Positions 8,952 to 16,655 of a DNA stretch of 64,000 nucleotides are shown here, in pieces; positions within the stretch are counted from its first letter, which is position 1, and the number at the start of each line of letters is the position of its first letter. The notes below the pieces were generated by a model. It saw only the letters and a program-made list of their open reading frames with translations, did not search any database and was not told the origin of the DNA. Origin of the DNA: G965229615 sp965229615 (GTDB taxonomy: Bacteria > Pseudomonadota > Alphaproteobacteria > Rickettsiales > Midichloriaceae); contig OZ245890.1 in NCBI GenBank assembly GCA_965229615.1, positions 62,001-126,000 on the forward strand, written 5' to 3'. Position numbers and translations under genes: made by a program.

Positions 8952-9741
8952 AACCCTATGGAGTGGGAAGTCAAAATATTTTGCTGCATTAGCAGTAGTT
9001 GCAGCTGCTATAACGGCACAATGGTGGATATTATTGGCAATTCCAGTAATGGTAGCTAAAAAAACATATGATCACATAAAAAAGGAAAAAACTATGCAAA
9101 CAAATAATCAAAAAGGTGGAGTAAAACAATTTGAAAGGGATTTAGAAGCATATGAAAATGAAGAAACAGCAATAGCACAGGCAGAAGCATTATTCAATGC
9201 ATTGCCAAATGAAAAACAGCAGAAAATAGTTGCTTGTAATATCACTGATCCAGTAGAGAGAATAAATAAAGCAATAAAAGATGGTATTATAACGTATGAT
9301 ATGATTGCTATATATGGACTTAGTGCATTTATTAATAATGCTACAACAAGGATGTTATTTGAACAACAGCAGATGACAGCAGCCTTTCAAAGAGTAGCAG
9401 AACAGATGCCAGCAGTGATAGAAGGACAACAACGCATAGCTGGTGAGCTTAATAGTATGGGGCAAACTCTTGATGGAATAAAACAAGATACAGCTGCAAT
9501 GAAACAAGATACAGCTGCAATGAAACAGGATACAGCTGCAATGAAACAGGATACAGCTGCAATGAAACAGGATACAGCTGCAATGAATCGAAGTCTTGAT
9601 AGAATGTTGCAGGATAATAATGAAATAAAGGGTATGTTGAGTGAATTGGGAAGACAAGTACAACAGAACAAACAGGAAAAAATGGTAGTGAATGAAGAAG
9701 GTGGATTTAGAGGAATGGTAAGAAGTAACAGTTACAGATGA
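8929..9741 (+). CDS. Membrane-anchored helical protein with KQDTAAM repeats, unknown function
   Basis: 270 residues. The N-terminus has one hydrophobic hairpin or long membrane segment (about residues 16-44, FAALAVVAAAITAQWWILLA), then a charged helical region. Five identical 7-residue units KQDTAAM follow at about residues 185-219, then a Q/N-rich helical tail. The ATG at 8929 overlaps the previous coiled-coil gene by 23 bases. An internal ATG at about residue 56 would give a soluble form. The first 138 bases are repeated almost exactly right after the gene. No family recognised; it looks like a lineage-specific surface or effector-type protein. Confidence 0.6.
   Translation: MTVSAYFKTLWSGKSKYFAALAVVAAAITAQWWILLAIPVMVAKKTYDHIKKEKTMQTNNQKGGVKQFERDLEAYENEETAIAQAEALFNALPNEKQQKIVACNITDPVERINKAIKDGIITYDMIAIYGLSAFINNATTRMLFEQQQMTAAFQRVAEQMPAVIEGQQRIAGELNSMGQTLDGIKQDTAAMKQDTAAMKQDTAAMKQDTAAMKQDTAAMNRSLDRMLQDNNEIKGMLSELGRQVQQNKQEKMVVNEEGGFRGMVRSNSYR
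9481..9585 (+). repeat. Five 21-base tandem repeats encoding KQDTAAM
   Basis: Five head-to-tail copies of AAACARGATACAGCTGCAATG (21 bases, R = A or G) at 9481, 9502, 9523, 9544 and 9565. The first two have an A where the last three have a G (both CAA/CAG glutamine). The near-identity points to recent expansion. The unit length equals that of the repeats in the neighbouring gene, but the sequence is unrelated. Confidence 0.93.
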
Positions 9742-9893
9742 CAGTATCAGCATATTTTAAGACCCTATGGAGTGGGAAGTCAAAATATTTTGCTGCATTA
9801 GCAGTAGTTGCAGCTGCTATAACGGCACAATGGTGGATATTATTGGCAATTCCAGTAGTGGTAGCTAAAAAAACACTACTAACTACCAATTAG
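9738..9893 (+). pseudogene. Truncated second copy of the N-terminus of the preceding gene
   Basis: Bases 9738-9875 repeat 8929-9066 with two differences in 138 bases (one silent AAA to AAG, one ATG to GTG giving M to V). The copy begins exactly at the start codon, overlapping the previous stop as ATGA. After the repeat ends, the frame runs five unrelated codons to TAG at 9891-9893, giving a 51-residue product that is almost only the membrane segment. It could be translated as a small membrane peptide or be a dead duplication remnant. The high identity shows the event is recent. Confidence 0.75.
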
Positions 9894-11694
9894 GAAATAA
9901 CAATCCCTTTATGCTAATGATGATACTACATGGGCATTGCCTGGGGATTATTACATTTATTATCAGCAACAACACATAAATCTCCCATTTTGAACATCTA
10001 GTCAACCAAGTTGGGAGGCATTTTTCTATTCTGTTGCTCATTTCCTTACCTTCAAGGATCTCTTTTGCTGCCTTCACAAGTTGTTTTAATTTTTGATTAT
10101 CAGCCAAATCTCGGTTTTCCACAATGCCTTTTAACTCAGTGATGTTGTTTTTTAACCCCTCATTGTTTTCATCACATTTAATAGCATCTAGCTTAGCTTG
10201 GAAACACTCAATAGTATCATCCACTTTACCGCTATATTTATAATCATATAGCAAAGTAACAATTGCATCATTTAACTGCTCTTGTGGCGGTTGATCTTGT
10301 GTGTATCCACCTATATCATCCCGCATCACCTTACCATGCATTGCAGACATGAACTCATTACAGAATTCTTCTACATGCTTACTTCTATAAACATTATAAT
10401 CCCTTTCAATGTGAGCACCACCAAGTTTCTCTCTTGCATAATCATATGGTGCTACGACCGCCCATTTCATACCTGTACCAATGTATTCAAACACCAACGC
10501 TAGAAAATCAATGATTGGGAAGAAAACACTATCACTGATGAATCTACCTACCACACTTAGCGTTTCACCAGATTTTGCTATGAAGCCAGTTTTTAAATTA
10601 GGCATATATTTCTCTACTTCTGCAGCAATTATAGCAATATACTCGATATTCTCAGCACTACAAACTGCTAGAAATCTTCGCATTGCATTATAATTTCCAT
10701 AACCATTAGCAGCCTTTACAGCACTGCCTTGTATCTTGCCTTGCTCATCATGTAATTGACTAATGAAATGTTTTACAAATAATCTCATCAAGCGACCAGA
10801 ACTACAGATTTCCTTCAATACCTTTTCAGGTAATTTATCTCCAAAAATAGATGCTGGTATGTTATCTTGTAATATTACTTCAACACTTAATAACTTTGCA
10901 CTATATAATTTTGCAATTTCCTGTATTTCATTGATACTATCTTCATTGCTTTTAATTAATGCATCATTTCTGTGATCACCAATGGATTTCACTTCAAGAT
11001 TACATTTAATGAATTTATGTGCCGTAGTGAGTAAATTCTTCATAATTATCATGCATGCATCAGTGATTTTCGAATCATTATCTCTCTTGATGCTTTCATA
11101 GAAGCTTTGTGAGAATTCCAAATATTTTTTATATGAATCATAAGAATAGGGTATTTGTTCAGGCCTCAACATAACATCCATGCTATTAGTTCTCATATTT
11201 TTGATAGAATCAACTAACGCATCAACTAACTCAATAGAAAATGGTTTTACTTTGTCCATATCATCTCCAGCACTTTCTCCTCCACAAATCTGTTGCAACA
11301 CAGTTTTGTGTTTTGTAAATGCATTATCCAGCGCAGTACACTTCCGCTTCCTCTCATCGGATGAGATATTATTATCATCAATCTTCACATATTGTTCAAG
11401 CAATGCTTCGTATAAGCTTATTTGATCTGCAGCTTTTTGCCATCCAATGATCTTTTCACCATGTTTATCGAGCAGCTCATCAATTGCAACATCTTTTTCT
11501 ACAAGTACTCCAACAAACTCTTCAATGTTTTGAATTTGTGAATCTCCTTCTTTTGCATTGGCAAAAAAGTCAAAAACCTCATTTGCGAAAGCTGCATTTA
11601 ATGAGTTTTTGTTTGTATTAATCCAATCATCAACATTTCCCTTTTGTTCAAGCTCTTCATTTTTATTCCTCAGCATTTCATTATTATCCTGCAT
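9883..11694 (-). CDS. Large protein of unknown function, 603 residues
   Basis: Helical, charged protein starting MQDNNEMLRNKNEELEQKG. A hydrophobic segment lies around residues 395-420 (FFPIIDFLALVFEYIG) and a second at the C-terminus (IYVLLLIINVII). No catalytic motif or known domain is apparent. The last codons run across the boundary of the 138-bp duplication on the opposite strand, so the current C-terminus may differ from the ancestral one. It faces the repeat genes tail to tail. The pattern (long, helical, lineage-specific, near repeats) resembles secreted proteins of intracellular bacteria, but nothing in the sequence proves secretion. Confidence 0.6.
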   Translation of the reverse strand: MQDNNEMLRNKNEELEQKGNVDDWINTNKNSLNAAFANEVFDFFANAKEGDSQIQNIEEFVGVLVEKDVAIDELLDKHGEKIIGWQKAADQISLYEALLEQYVKIDDNNISSDERKRKCTALDNAFTKHKTVLQQICGGESAGDDMDKVKPFSIELVDALVDSIKNMRTNSMDVMLRPEQIPYSYDSYKKYLEFSQSFYESIKRDNDSKITDACMIIMKNLLTTAHKFIKCNLEVKSIGDHRNDALIKSNEDSINEIQEIAKLYSAKLLSVEVILQDNIPASIFGDKLPEKVLKEICSSGRLMRLFVKHFISQLHDEQGKIQGSAVKAANGYGNYNAMRRFLAVCSAENIEYIAIIAAEVEKYMPNLKTGFIAKSGETLSVVGRFISDSVFFPIIDFLALVFEYIGTGMKWAVVAPYDYAREKLGGAHIERDYNVYRSKHVEEFCNEFMSAMHGKVMRDDIGGYTQDQPPQEQLNDAIVTLLYDYKYSGKVDDTIECFQAKLDAIKCDENNEGLKNNITELKGIVENRDLADNQKLKQLVKAAKEILEGKEMSNRIEKCLPTWLTRCSKWEIYVLLLIINVIIPRQCPCSIIISIKGLLFPNW

Positions 11695-11851
11695 TGTTTA
11701 TTACCATGATTTATTTTGTTCTTATACAACTCAATGTTTGAATTTACATTGAAAGCAGTCACCTGTAAACAACTAAACGTTGTTGGACAGCAATAAATTT
11801 AAAAAATTTCTACTCAATATTGCAATGATATTAACACCGAGGTGGATTATA

Positions 11852-12151
11852 TTATGAAACAATTGATTTTTGGCTGTTAATCAGCGTAACAATGTCATCC
11901 TTATCAAGACCATGTACAACCAATAATTTATTACGGTTAGTATTACCATGTGTTATCTCTATTGATGATTTGCTGATACATAACCATTTTGCAAGCAGTG
12001 CTATTACTGCTTTGTTAGCCTTATTATTTTCAGGGGTTGCTGTAACACGAACTGATAGATGTAGCTTTCCTTCCATATCGAATGATATATTGTTTATTCT
12101 TTCAAAGCTACTATTTGGTACAACTTTTGCTACAATTTGTATGTATTTCAT
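11852..12151 (-). CDS. DUF167 (YggU-like) family protein
   Basis: 99 residues matching the DUF167 pattern: an early beta strand with VAKVVPNSSFERI, the central VRVTATPENNKANKAVIALLAKWL (family form V-x-A-P-P-x-x-G-K-A-N), and THGNTNRNKLLVV (family form G-x-x-S-R-x-K). Members are small cytoplasmic alpha/beta proteins of unsettled function. The gene is alone, in the same direction as the upstream part of the 603-residue gene but separated from it by about 157 bases. Confidence 0.85.
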   Translation of the reverse strand: MKYIQIVAKVVPNSSFERINNISFDMEGKLHLSVRVTATPENNKANKAVIALLAKWLCISKSSIEITHGNTNRNKLLVVHGLDKDDIVTLINSQKSIVS

Positions 12152-12270
12152 CTTGCTAGTTCAAATTTTCTTATCATTCTAGTGCCACTGTCTTTTACAT
12201 GGTATAGTTATTCAAATCATGCTACATTAAACAACACAAAGGGAACAACTGAATTAGAACTCTTCAGGTT

Positions 12271-13368
12271 ATGCTCAACAGCGTTTACATAAACATAACA
12301 AGGCAAATTGGTATATTTATAATTGGACTACTAGTAGCAATACAACCATATGACACAAATGCCTATGTTAGAATAAAAGATATAGTCTATTTTGAAGGTG
12401 TCAGGGAAAACATGTTAGTTGGATATGGGTTGGTAGTAGGATTGAATGGTACTGGTGATAATTTAAAAAATTCAGGTTTCACACAAAATAGTCTTATAAA
12501 TCATCTCAATAGAATGGGTGTTACAACAACAAACATGCCTAACTTGAATACTAGAAATGTTGCAGCTGTTATGGTTACAGCAAATCTCCCTCCATTTGCA
12601 CATCCAGGAAATATGATTTCTGTTCAGGTGAGTGCAATGGGTGATGCTAAAAGCTTAAAAGGTGGCAGCTTGCTAGCAACACCACTTGTTGGTGCAGATG
12701 GGGAAGTATATGCAATAGGGCAGGGACAAGTCAGCATTGGTACACCTGCTACTTTTGATCAGACAAAAAGTAAACCAACTCCAACATCAGGATATATTTC
12801 GAATGGTGGAATAGTTGAAAAAAGTGTCGGATTTGATCTTAATTCTTTGAATGAGATTAGGCTTGCACTTAAAAATCCTGATATCACTACTGCTAGAGCC
12901 GTTGCAACAGCAATAAATGCACAGCTGAGAGATGATTTTGCTCGTGCTCAAGATCCTGGTACAGTCATAATGAACATACCATTACAGTATAAAACAAATG
13001 TTGTTGATTTACTTGCTGAAATGGAAAGCTTGAGTATTGATCCTGATACTGTAGCAAAGGTCGTAATAGATGAAGCGACAGGTACAGTTGTAATAGGTGA
13101 AAATGTGAAAATTAATAATGTTGCAGTTGCACAGGGTGGACTCATATTAAAAGTTTCTGACAAGGAAAAATTGCAATTGTTCTTGGGTGATGAACAAGCG
13201 GATCAGAGCATACCTGGCACAAAAATGGCAAGCTTGGAATCGAATGCAACACTGAGTGATCTTGTCCAGGGACTCAACACACTTGGTGTGCAACCGAAGG
13301 ATTTAATAGCAATATTAAAAACAATACAACAAGCGGGTGCACTACAGGCAGTCATTGAAGTAAGATGA
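12271..13368 (+). CDS. flgI: Flagellar P-ring protein FlgI
   Basis: Forms the periplasmic P ring around the flagellar rod. The 365 residues match the family. An N-terminal signal peptide (to about residue 31, ending TNA) precedes RIKDIVYFEGVRENMLVGYG and LVVGLNGTGD, the classic FlgI start. The C-terminus LVQGLNTLGVQPKDLIAIL is equally typical. The gene is intact, which argues that the flagellum, or at least its basal body, is under selection. No flgH or flgA is nearby, unlike in most proteobacteria. Confidence 0.96.
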   Translation: MLNSVYINITRQIGIFIIGLLVAIQPYDTNAYVRIKDIVYFEGVRENMLVGYGLVVGLNGTGDNLKNSGFTQNSLINHLNRMGVTTTNMPNLNTRNVAAVMVTANLPPFAHPGNMISVQVSAMGDAKSLKGGSLLATPLVGADGEVYAIGQGQVSIGTPATFDQTKSKPTPTSGYISNGGIVEKSVGFDLNSLNEIRLALKNPDITTARAVATAINAQLRDDFARAQDPGTVIMNIPLQYKTNVVDLLAEMESLSIDPDTVAKVVIDEATGTVVIGENVKINNVAVAQGGLILKVSDKEKLQLFLGDEQADQSIPGTKMASLESNATLSDLVQGLNTLGVQPKDLIAILKTIQQAGALQAVIEVR

Positions 13369-13459
13369 TCTTAAAGTAATTGGATGGCATCTGCTATCCA
13401 ATGTTCTTCATAGTAGTAAGAGCAGCTACATTATCAATACAATATAATGAGCATAATAT

Positions 13460-14581
13460 ATGCAACACAACATGTTACCAAGAATGTTCAAATTAGAGAA
13501 GTATTTAGCACAATATGAGTTTACTGCTCCATACTTGCTATGTTGTTCTGATACTGAAAGCTTCATGATGCAAGAGATCATCAGCATGGCTGACACCTCA
13601 GATGCTCACATGTGGCAAAACATGCAGCTAGGTTATACTGAGGCAAGAGGAGCCCCACTTTTAAGAGAACAGATAGCACAAAAATTATACCCAACCCTGC
13701 ATGGTGACAACATATTGTGTTTTGCTGGTGCTGAGGAAGGAATATTTTGCACTCTCTATGCACTTTGTGACTCAAGTGATCATGTGATCGTGCTCACGCC
13801 TTGTTATCAATCACTAGATGAAATTCCCAGACTTAAAGGATGTAGTATTACCCATGTTGAGCTACAAGAAAAAGAAGGATGGCGCATTGATTTGAATGCT
13901 ATTAAAAATGCGATAAGACAAAACACAAAATGTGTTGTGATCAACTTCCCTCACAATCCAACTGGTCAAGTGATCACTCAAGATGAATTGAAAGATCTGG
14001 TGTCTCTACTTGAACCACATGGTATATGGCTCTTTTCCGATGAGGTTTATAGATTGCTTGGTATGCCTGATAAACTATGGGCACCACCAGCTGCAGAAAT
14101 ATATCATAGAGCAGTTTCACTTGGTGTAATGAGTAAAGCATTTGGCATGGCTGGTTTAAGAGTTGGTTGGATTGCATGTCAAGACACTAAGATGTTAAGC
14201 AGTATTGAGTCTATGAAATATTATACAACGATTTGCAATAGCGCTCCAGCAGAGGTTATCAGTATAATAACATTAAAGAATAGTAAGGCTATTCTTGCTA
14301 GAAATAACAAAATCGTCTCTGATAACTTGCTATTACTCGATGCATTCGTCAAAGAGTATGAACAACTATTTTCATGGATAAGACCTCAAGGTGGATGTGT
14401 TGGTTTCATGCACTACAGCAGTGCTGAGAATATTGACGATTTTTGTGTTAGAGTTGTAAAAAATAGTGGAGTATTACTAATGCCTGCTTCAGTCTACGAT
14501 ATGAAGACAAATCATTTCCGTATAGGTTTTGGAAGAAAGAACATGCAACAAGCCCTCACCAAATTACAGGAGCTACTATGA
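13460..14581 (+). CDS. PLP-dependent class I/II aminotransferase, substrate unknown
   Basis: 373 residues with fold-type I aminotransferase features: LGYTEARGAPLLREQIA, FPHNPTGQVIT (N-P-T-G PLP pocket), LFSDEVYRLLG (Asp contacting PLP), the Schiff-base lysine in MSKAFGMAGLRVGW (K226) and the late Arg in HFRIGFGR. The spacing fits a free-standing amino acid transaminase of the aspartate/capreomycidine-synthase-like group rather than HisC. Substrate cannot be told from sequence. It stands between flgI and the SRP RNA gene, converging on the latter with three bases between its stop and the RNA 3' end. Confidence 0.85.
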   Translation: MQHNMLPRMFKLEKYLAQYEFTAPYLLCCSDTESFMMQEIISMADTSDAHMWQNMQLGYTEARGAPLLREQIAQKLYPTLHGDNILCFAGAEEGIFCTLYALCDSSDHVIVLTPCYQSLDEIPRLKGCSITHVELQEKEGWRIDLNAIKNAIRQNTKCVVINFPHNPTGQVITQDELKDLVSLLEPHGIWLFSDEVYRLLGMPDKLWAPPAAEIYHRAVSLGVMSKAFGMAGLRVGWIACQDTKMLSSIESMKYYTTICNSAPAEVISIITLKNSKAILARNNKIVSDNLLLLDAFVKEYEQLFSWIRPQGGCVGFMHYSSAENIDDFCVRVVKNSGVLLMPASVYDMKTNHFRIGFGRKNMQQALTKLQELL

Positions 14582-14583
14582 TA

Positions 14584-14674
14584 ATATGAGTAACAGGACC
14601 TAAAGTTTTTTACTATGGCTGCTTCCTTTCGAATCTGACCAGGTTTGCAATAGCTTTACCCCTGTTACCCACAC
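14584..14674 (-). ncRNA. ffs: Signal recognition particle RNA (4.5S-type, bacterial small form)
   Basis: The minus strand contains the conserved SRP RNA apical region CTGGTCAGATTCGAAAGG followed by AAGCAGCC, the Ffh-binding loop (E. coli form GGTCAGGTCCGGAAGGAAGCAGCC). The ends GTGTGGGTAACAGG and CCTGTTACTCATAT pair to a long closing stem, giving an RNA of about 91 nt, the usual small form. It binds Ffh and directs cotranslational membrane targeting. A near-consensus promoter lies directly upstream. Ends are set from the stem and may be off by a few bases. Confidence 0.9.
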
Positions 14675-14677
14675 TGG

Positions 14678-14706
14678 ATTATAAGCAATCATAATACTGA
14701 TTGCAA
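14678..14706 (-). promoter_or_regulatory. Promoter of the SRP RNA gene
   Basis: On the minus strand: -35 TTGCAA (14701-14706), 17-base spacer, -10 TATAAT (14678-14683, perfect consensus). The predicted start about seven bases later coincides with the 5' end of the SRP RNA stem. The fit of promoter and RNA end supports both calls. Confidence 0.8.
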
Positions 14707-14771
14707 GACCATTCTGCATTTGCCATAAAGGCATGTTCTGTTTGGTGAGGTAATATAAGATGTCCTAATGG

Positions 14772-14891
14772 CTAGGAGACAAAAAAAATCTCCGCTTCTA
14801 ATTTCTGTTGTTTTGCACTCATACTCGAATTATGGAACGTTGAATTAATACGTTGTAGAAAGTAGTAGGGCACTGTTATGCCAGTCATCAT
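14772..14891 (-). CDS. Possible 39-residue small protein between xthA and ffs
   Basis: The minus-strand frame starts ATG-ATG-ACT and ends TAG, with an AGG about eight bases before the start. The product has no recognisable motif. The remaining spacer between xthA and the SRP RNA shows only a hairpin with 5-base arms and a poly-A loop at 14775-14793, lacking the T tract of a terminator. The frame is weakly supported and may be chance. Confidence 0.15.
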   Translation of the reverse strand: MMTGITVPYYFLQRINSTFHNSSMSAKQQKLEAEIFFVS

Positions 14892-14943
14892 ATCAGCTAC
14901 CTAATCAGTGAGAACACCATGACGATTCAATATAACAAAGATG

Positions 14944-15738
14944 TCAAAATTCCAATTCACAGAGCACAGGAGCATGATCTGATGGTCTAGTCCATGCTCT
15001 CGTTTCAGTTATGATACCAGCATTTTTCACAAACTGCTTACTATGTTGCGATATGAGAATGTAGTCAACCCTCATGCCTTGATTTTGTGAAAATGATCTA
15101 ATATTGCGGTAATCCCACCAACTAAAAACTTGTTCATTTGATATTAGTCTGAGAGCATCATGAAATCCTCTGCTAAGTAAATAATGTATTGCCTCACATT
15201 CTTTAATATGGAAACCAATTGTATTACGAAGTTTTATAGGATCATATACATCTATATCATATGGTGCAATATTGAAATCACCACCTATGATAAAAGTTTC
15301 GTCATGTCGTAATACTTGTTTGAAATAATCTGTTATATCACTGATAAAACTCAGTTTATCATGAAATTTTGGTGATGATACCATTTGGCCATTTGGCACG
15401 TAAACTGATGCAACTCTCATTAGCTTGTTATTTACATTCATGGTTGCTTCTATATACCTTGCTTCGTTTTTTGCCCCATCAAAATCCCTTGTAGTGACTT
15501 CATCTATATGATAACGACTCAGTATCGCAACGCCATTATAGCTTTTCTGTCCATTGATAACAACGTTGTATCCCATGTCCTCTAAAATCCCTCTTGGTAT
15601 TTTAGCTTCTTGTGCTTTAATTTCCTGTAAAAGCATAACATCAGGTTCGTGTAGGTTTATCAGTTTGCAAATATTCTCCAGTCTCGCATTGACTGAATTG
15701 ACATTCCAACTCAGGATTTTTACATTTGTTTTGTGCAT
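14944..15738 (-). CDS. xthA: Exodeoxyribonuclease III / AP endonuclease
   Basis: Cleaves 5' of abasic sites and removes 3' blocking groups in base excision repair. The 264-residue product has the endonuclease/exonuclease/phosphatase fold signatures in order: ILSWNVNSVNARL, MLLQEIKAQE (metal-binding Glu), YNGVAILSR, IIGGDFNIAPYDIDVYDP (catalytic Asp and Asn) and the C-terminal SDHAPVLCEL (catalytic Asp-His). Length is normal for ExoIII. It is transcribed away from tRNA-Phe. Confidence 0.95.
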   Translation of the reverse strand: MHKTNVKILSWNVNSVNARLENICKLINLHEPDVMLLQEIKAQEAKIPRGILEDMGYNVVINGQKSYNGVAILSRYHIDEVTTRDFDGAKNEARYIEATMNVNNKLMRVASVYVPNGQMVSSPKFHDKLSFISDITDYFKQVLRHDETFIIGGDFNIAPYDIDVYDPIKLRNTIGFHIKECEAIHYLLSRGFHDALRLISNEQVFSWWDYRNIRSFSQNQGMRVDYILISQHSKQFVKNAGIITETRAWTRPSDHAPVLCELEF

Positions 15739-15782
15739 GTTGTTGCTTTTATCTATTATGTTTGTGATGAAATAAATAATAG

Positions 15783-15810
15783 TTTACATTCATATTATAT
15801 ATAGTATATA
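15783..15810 (+). promoter_or_regulatory. Candidate promoter for tRNA-Phe and downstream rnc
   Basis: TTTACA at 15783-15788 and TATATA at 15805-15810, spacer 16. A start near 15818 would give a leader of about 30 bases before the tRNA. The surrounding bases are so AT-rich that alternatives one base either side are possible. Confidence 0.4.
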
Positions 15811-15849
15811 GTTGTGAGCATCGTGTGTTTATCATAAACACAATGCCGT

Positions 15850-15925
<76 letters not shown>

Positions 15926-15956
15926 TCCTGAACTCTTATATGTGTTCATTGAACAT

Positions 15957-16646
15957 ATGACTGATATATCCGAACTTGAAGCAATATTGCAGTATGTCTT
16001 CACAAAAAAGCATTTACTTCACGAAGCATTAACACATCCTAGCACAACAAAAAAAAGGAAAAATAATGAAAAGAGAATGAATTATGAGAGACTGGAATTT
16101 TTAGGTAATGGCGTTGTGAACTTGGTGTTGGCAGATATGGTATACCACTATTTTCCTGATGCAGACGAAGGTGTTTTATCAATTGTACAATCTAAGCTAG
16201 CAAAAACTGAGTGCCTTGCTATTGTTGCTAGGGAAATAAAGCTTGGGAGACATATAATAATGGACCATGGTGAGAAGGCAAATGGTGGTAAGAATAATTC
16301 TAGAAATCTTGAGAACTGCCTCGAAGCAGTGATTGGTGCAATATATTTGGATGGCGGCTATGATGTTGTCGTTGCTGTTATTGAAAGGCTATGGAAAAAA
16401 CAAGTACAACAATCAGATGGATTAAAAGATGCAAAGTCAAGATTGCAAGAAATATGTCAACAAAATGGTGTGCCGATGCCAAAGTATGAGGTACTAAAAC
16501 AAGATGGTGAAGCTCATATGCCAATATTTTTTATCTCATGCAGTATAATATATGATAATAAAAAGATAGTCAGAGAAGCAAGTGGCAGATCAAAGAAGGA
16601 GGCAGAACAGAAGGTTGCCGAAGCAGTATTACTAGCAATAATATAA
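15957..16646 (+). CDS. rnc: Ribonuclease III family protein with two catalytic Asp positions changed to Asn
   Basis: 229 residues from ATG 15957; the frame is open further upstream but that would run into tRNA-Phe. The N-terminal RNase III domain has the signature ERLEFLGNGVVNLVLADM and the second catalytic segment ENCLEAVIGAIYLDGG. The C-terminal dsRNA-binding domain (about residues 160-229) ends GRSKKEAEQKVAEAVL. RNase III normally uses four acidic residues for magnesium (E. coli E41, D45, D114, E117). Here they align with E47, N51, N120 and E123, so both aspartates are asparagine. From memory, Rickettsia enzymes also have Asn at the second site but keep Asp at the first. Activity may be lowered or metal use changed. 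Confidence 0.9.
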   Translation: MTDISELEAILQYVFTKKHLLHEALTHPSTTKKRKNNEKRMNYERLEFLGNGVVNLVLADMVYHYFPDADEGVLSIVQSKLAKTECLAIVAREIKLGRHIIMDHGEKANGGKNNSRNLENCLEAVIGAIYLDGGYDVVVAVIERLWKKQVQQSDGLKDAKSRLQEICQQNGVPMPKYEVLKQDGEAHMPIFFISCSIIYDNKKIVREASGRSKKEAEQKVAEAVLLAII

Positions 16647-16655
16647 CTGAATAGG

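Noticed and set aside
8730..9585. Tandem repeats resembling a CRISPR array
   Set aside because: Units are contiguous with no spacers, lie inside open reading frames and encode heptads.
9355..9753. Minus-strand frame with Cys-Ser repeats opposite the KQDTAAM array
   Set aside because: The repeat period of 21 is a multiple of three, so all frames repeat; the plus-strand gene with a proper start and overlap explains it.
13460..14581. HisC (histidinol-phosphate aminotransferase) as the name for this gene
   Set aside because: The fold is right, but HisC-specific context and motifs are not evident and no other his genes are seen.
14775..14793. Hairpin GGAGA/TCTCC as a terminator for xthA
   Set aside because: The loop is a run of A, the stem is only five pairs, and no T tract follows in either direction.
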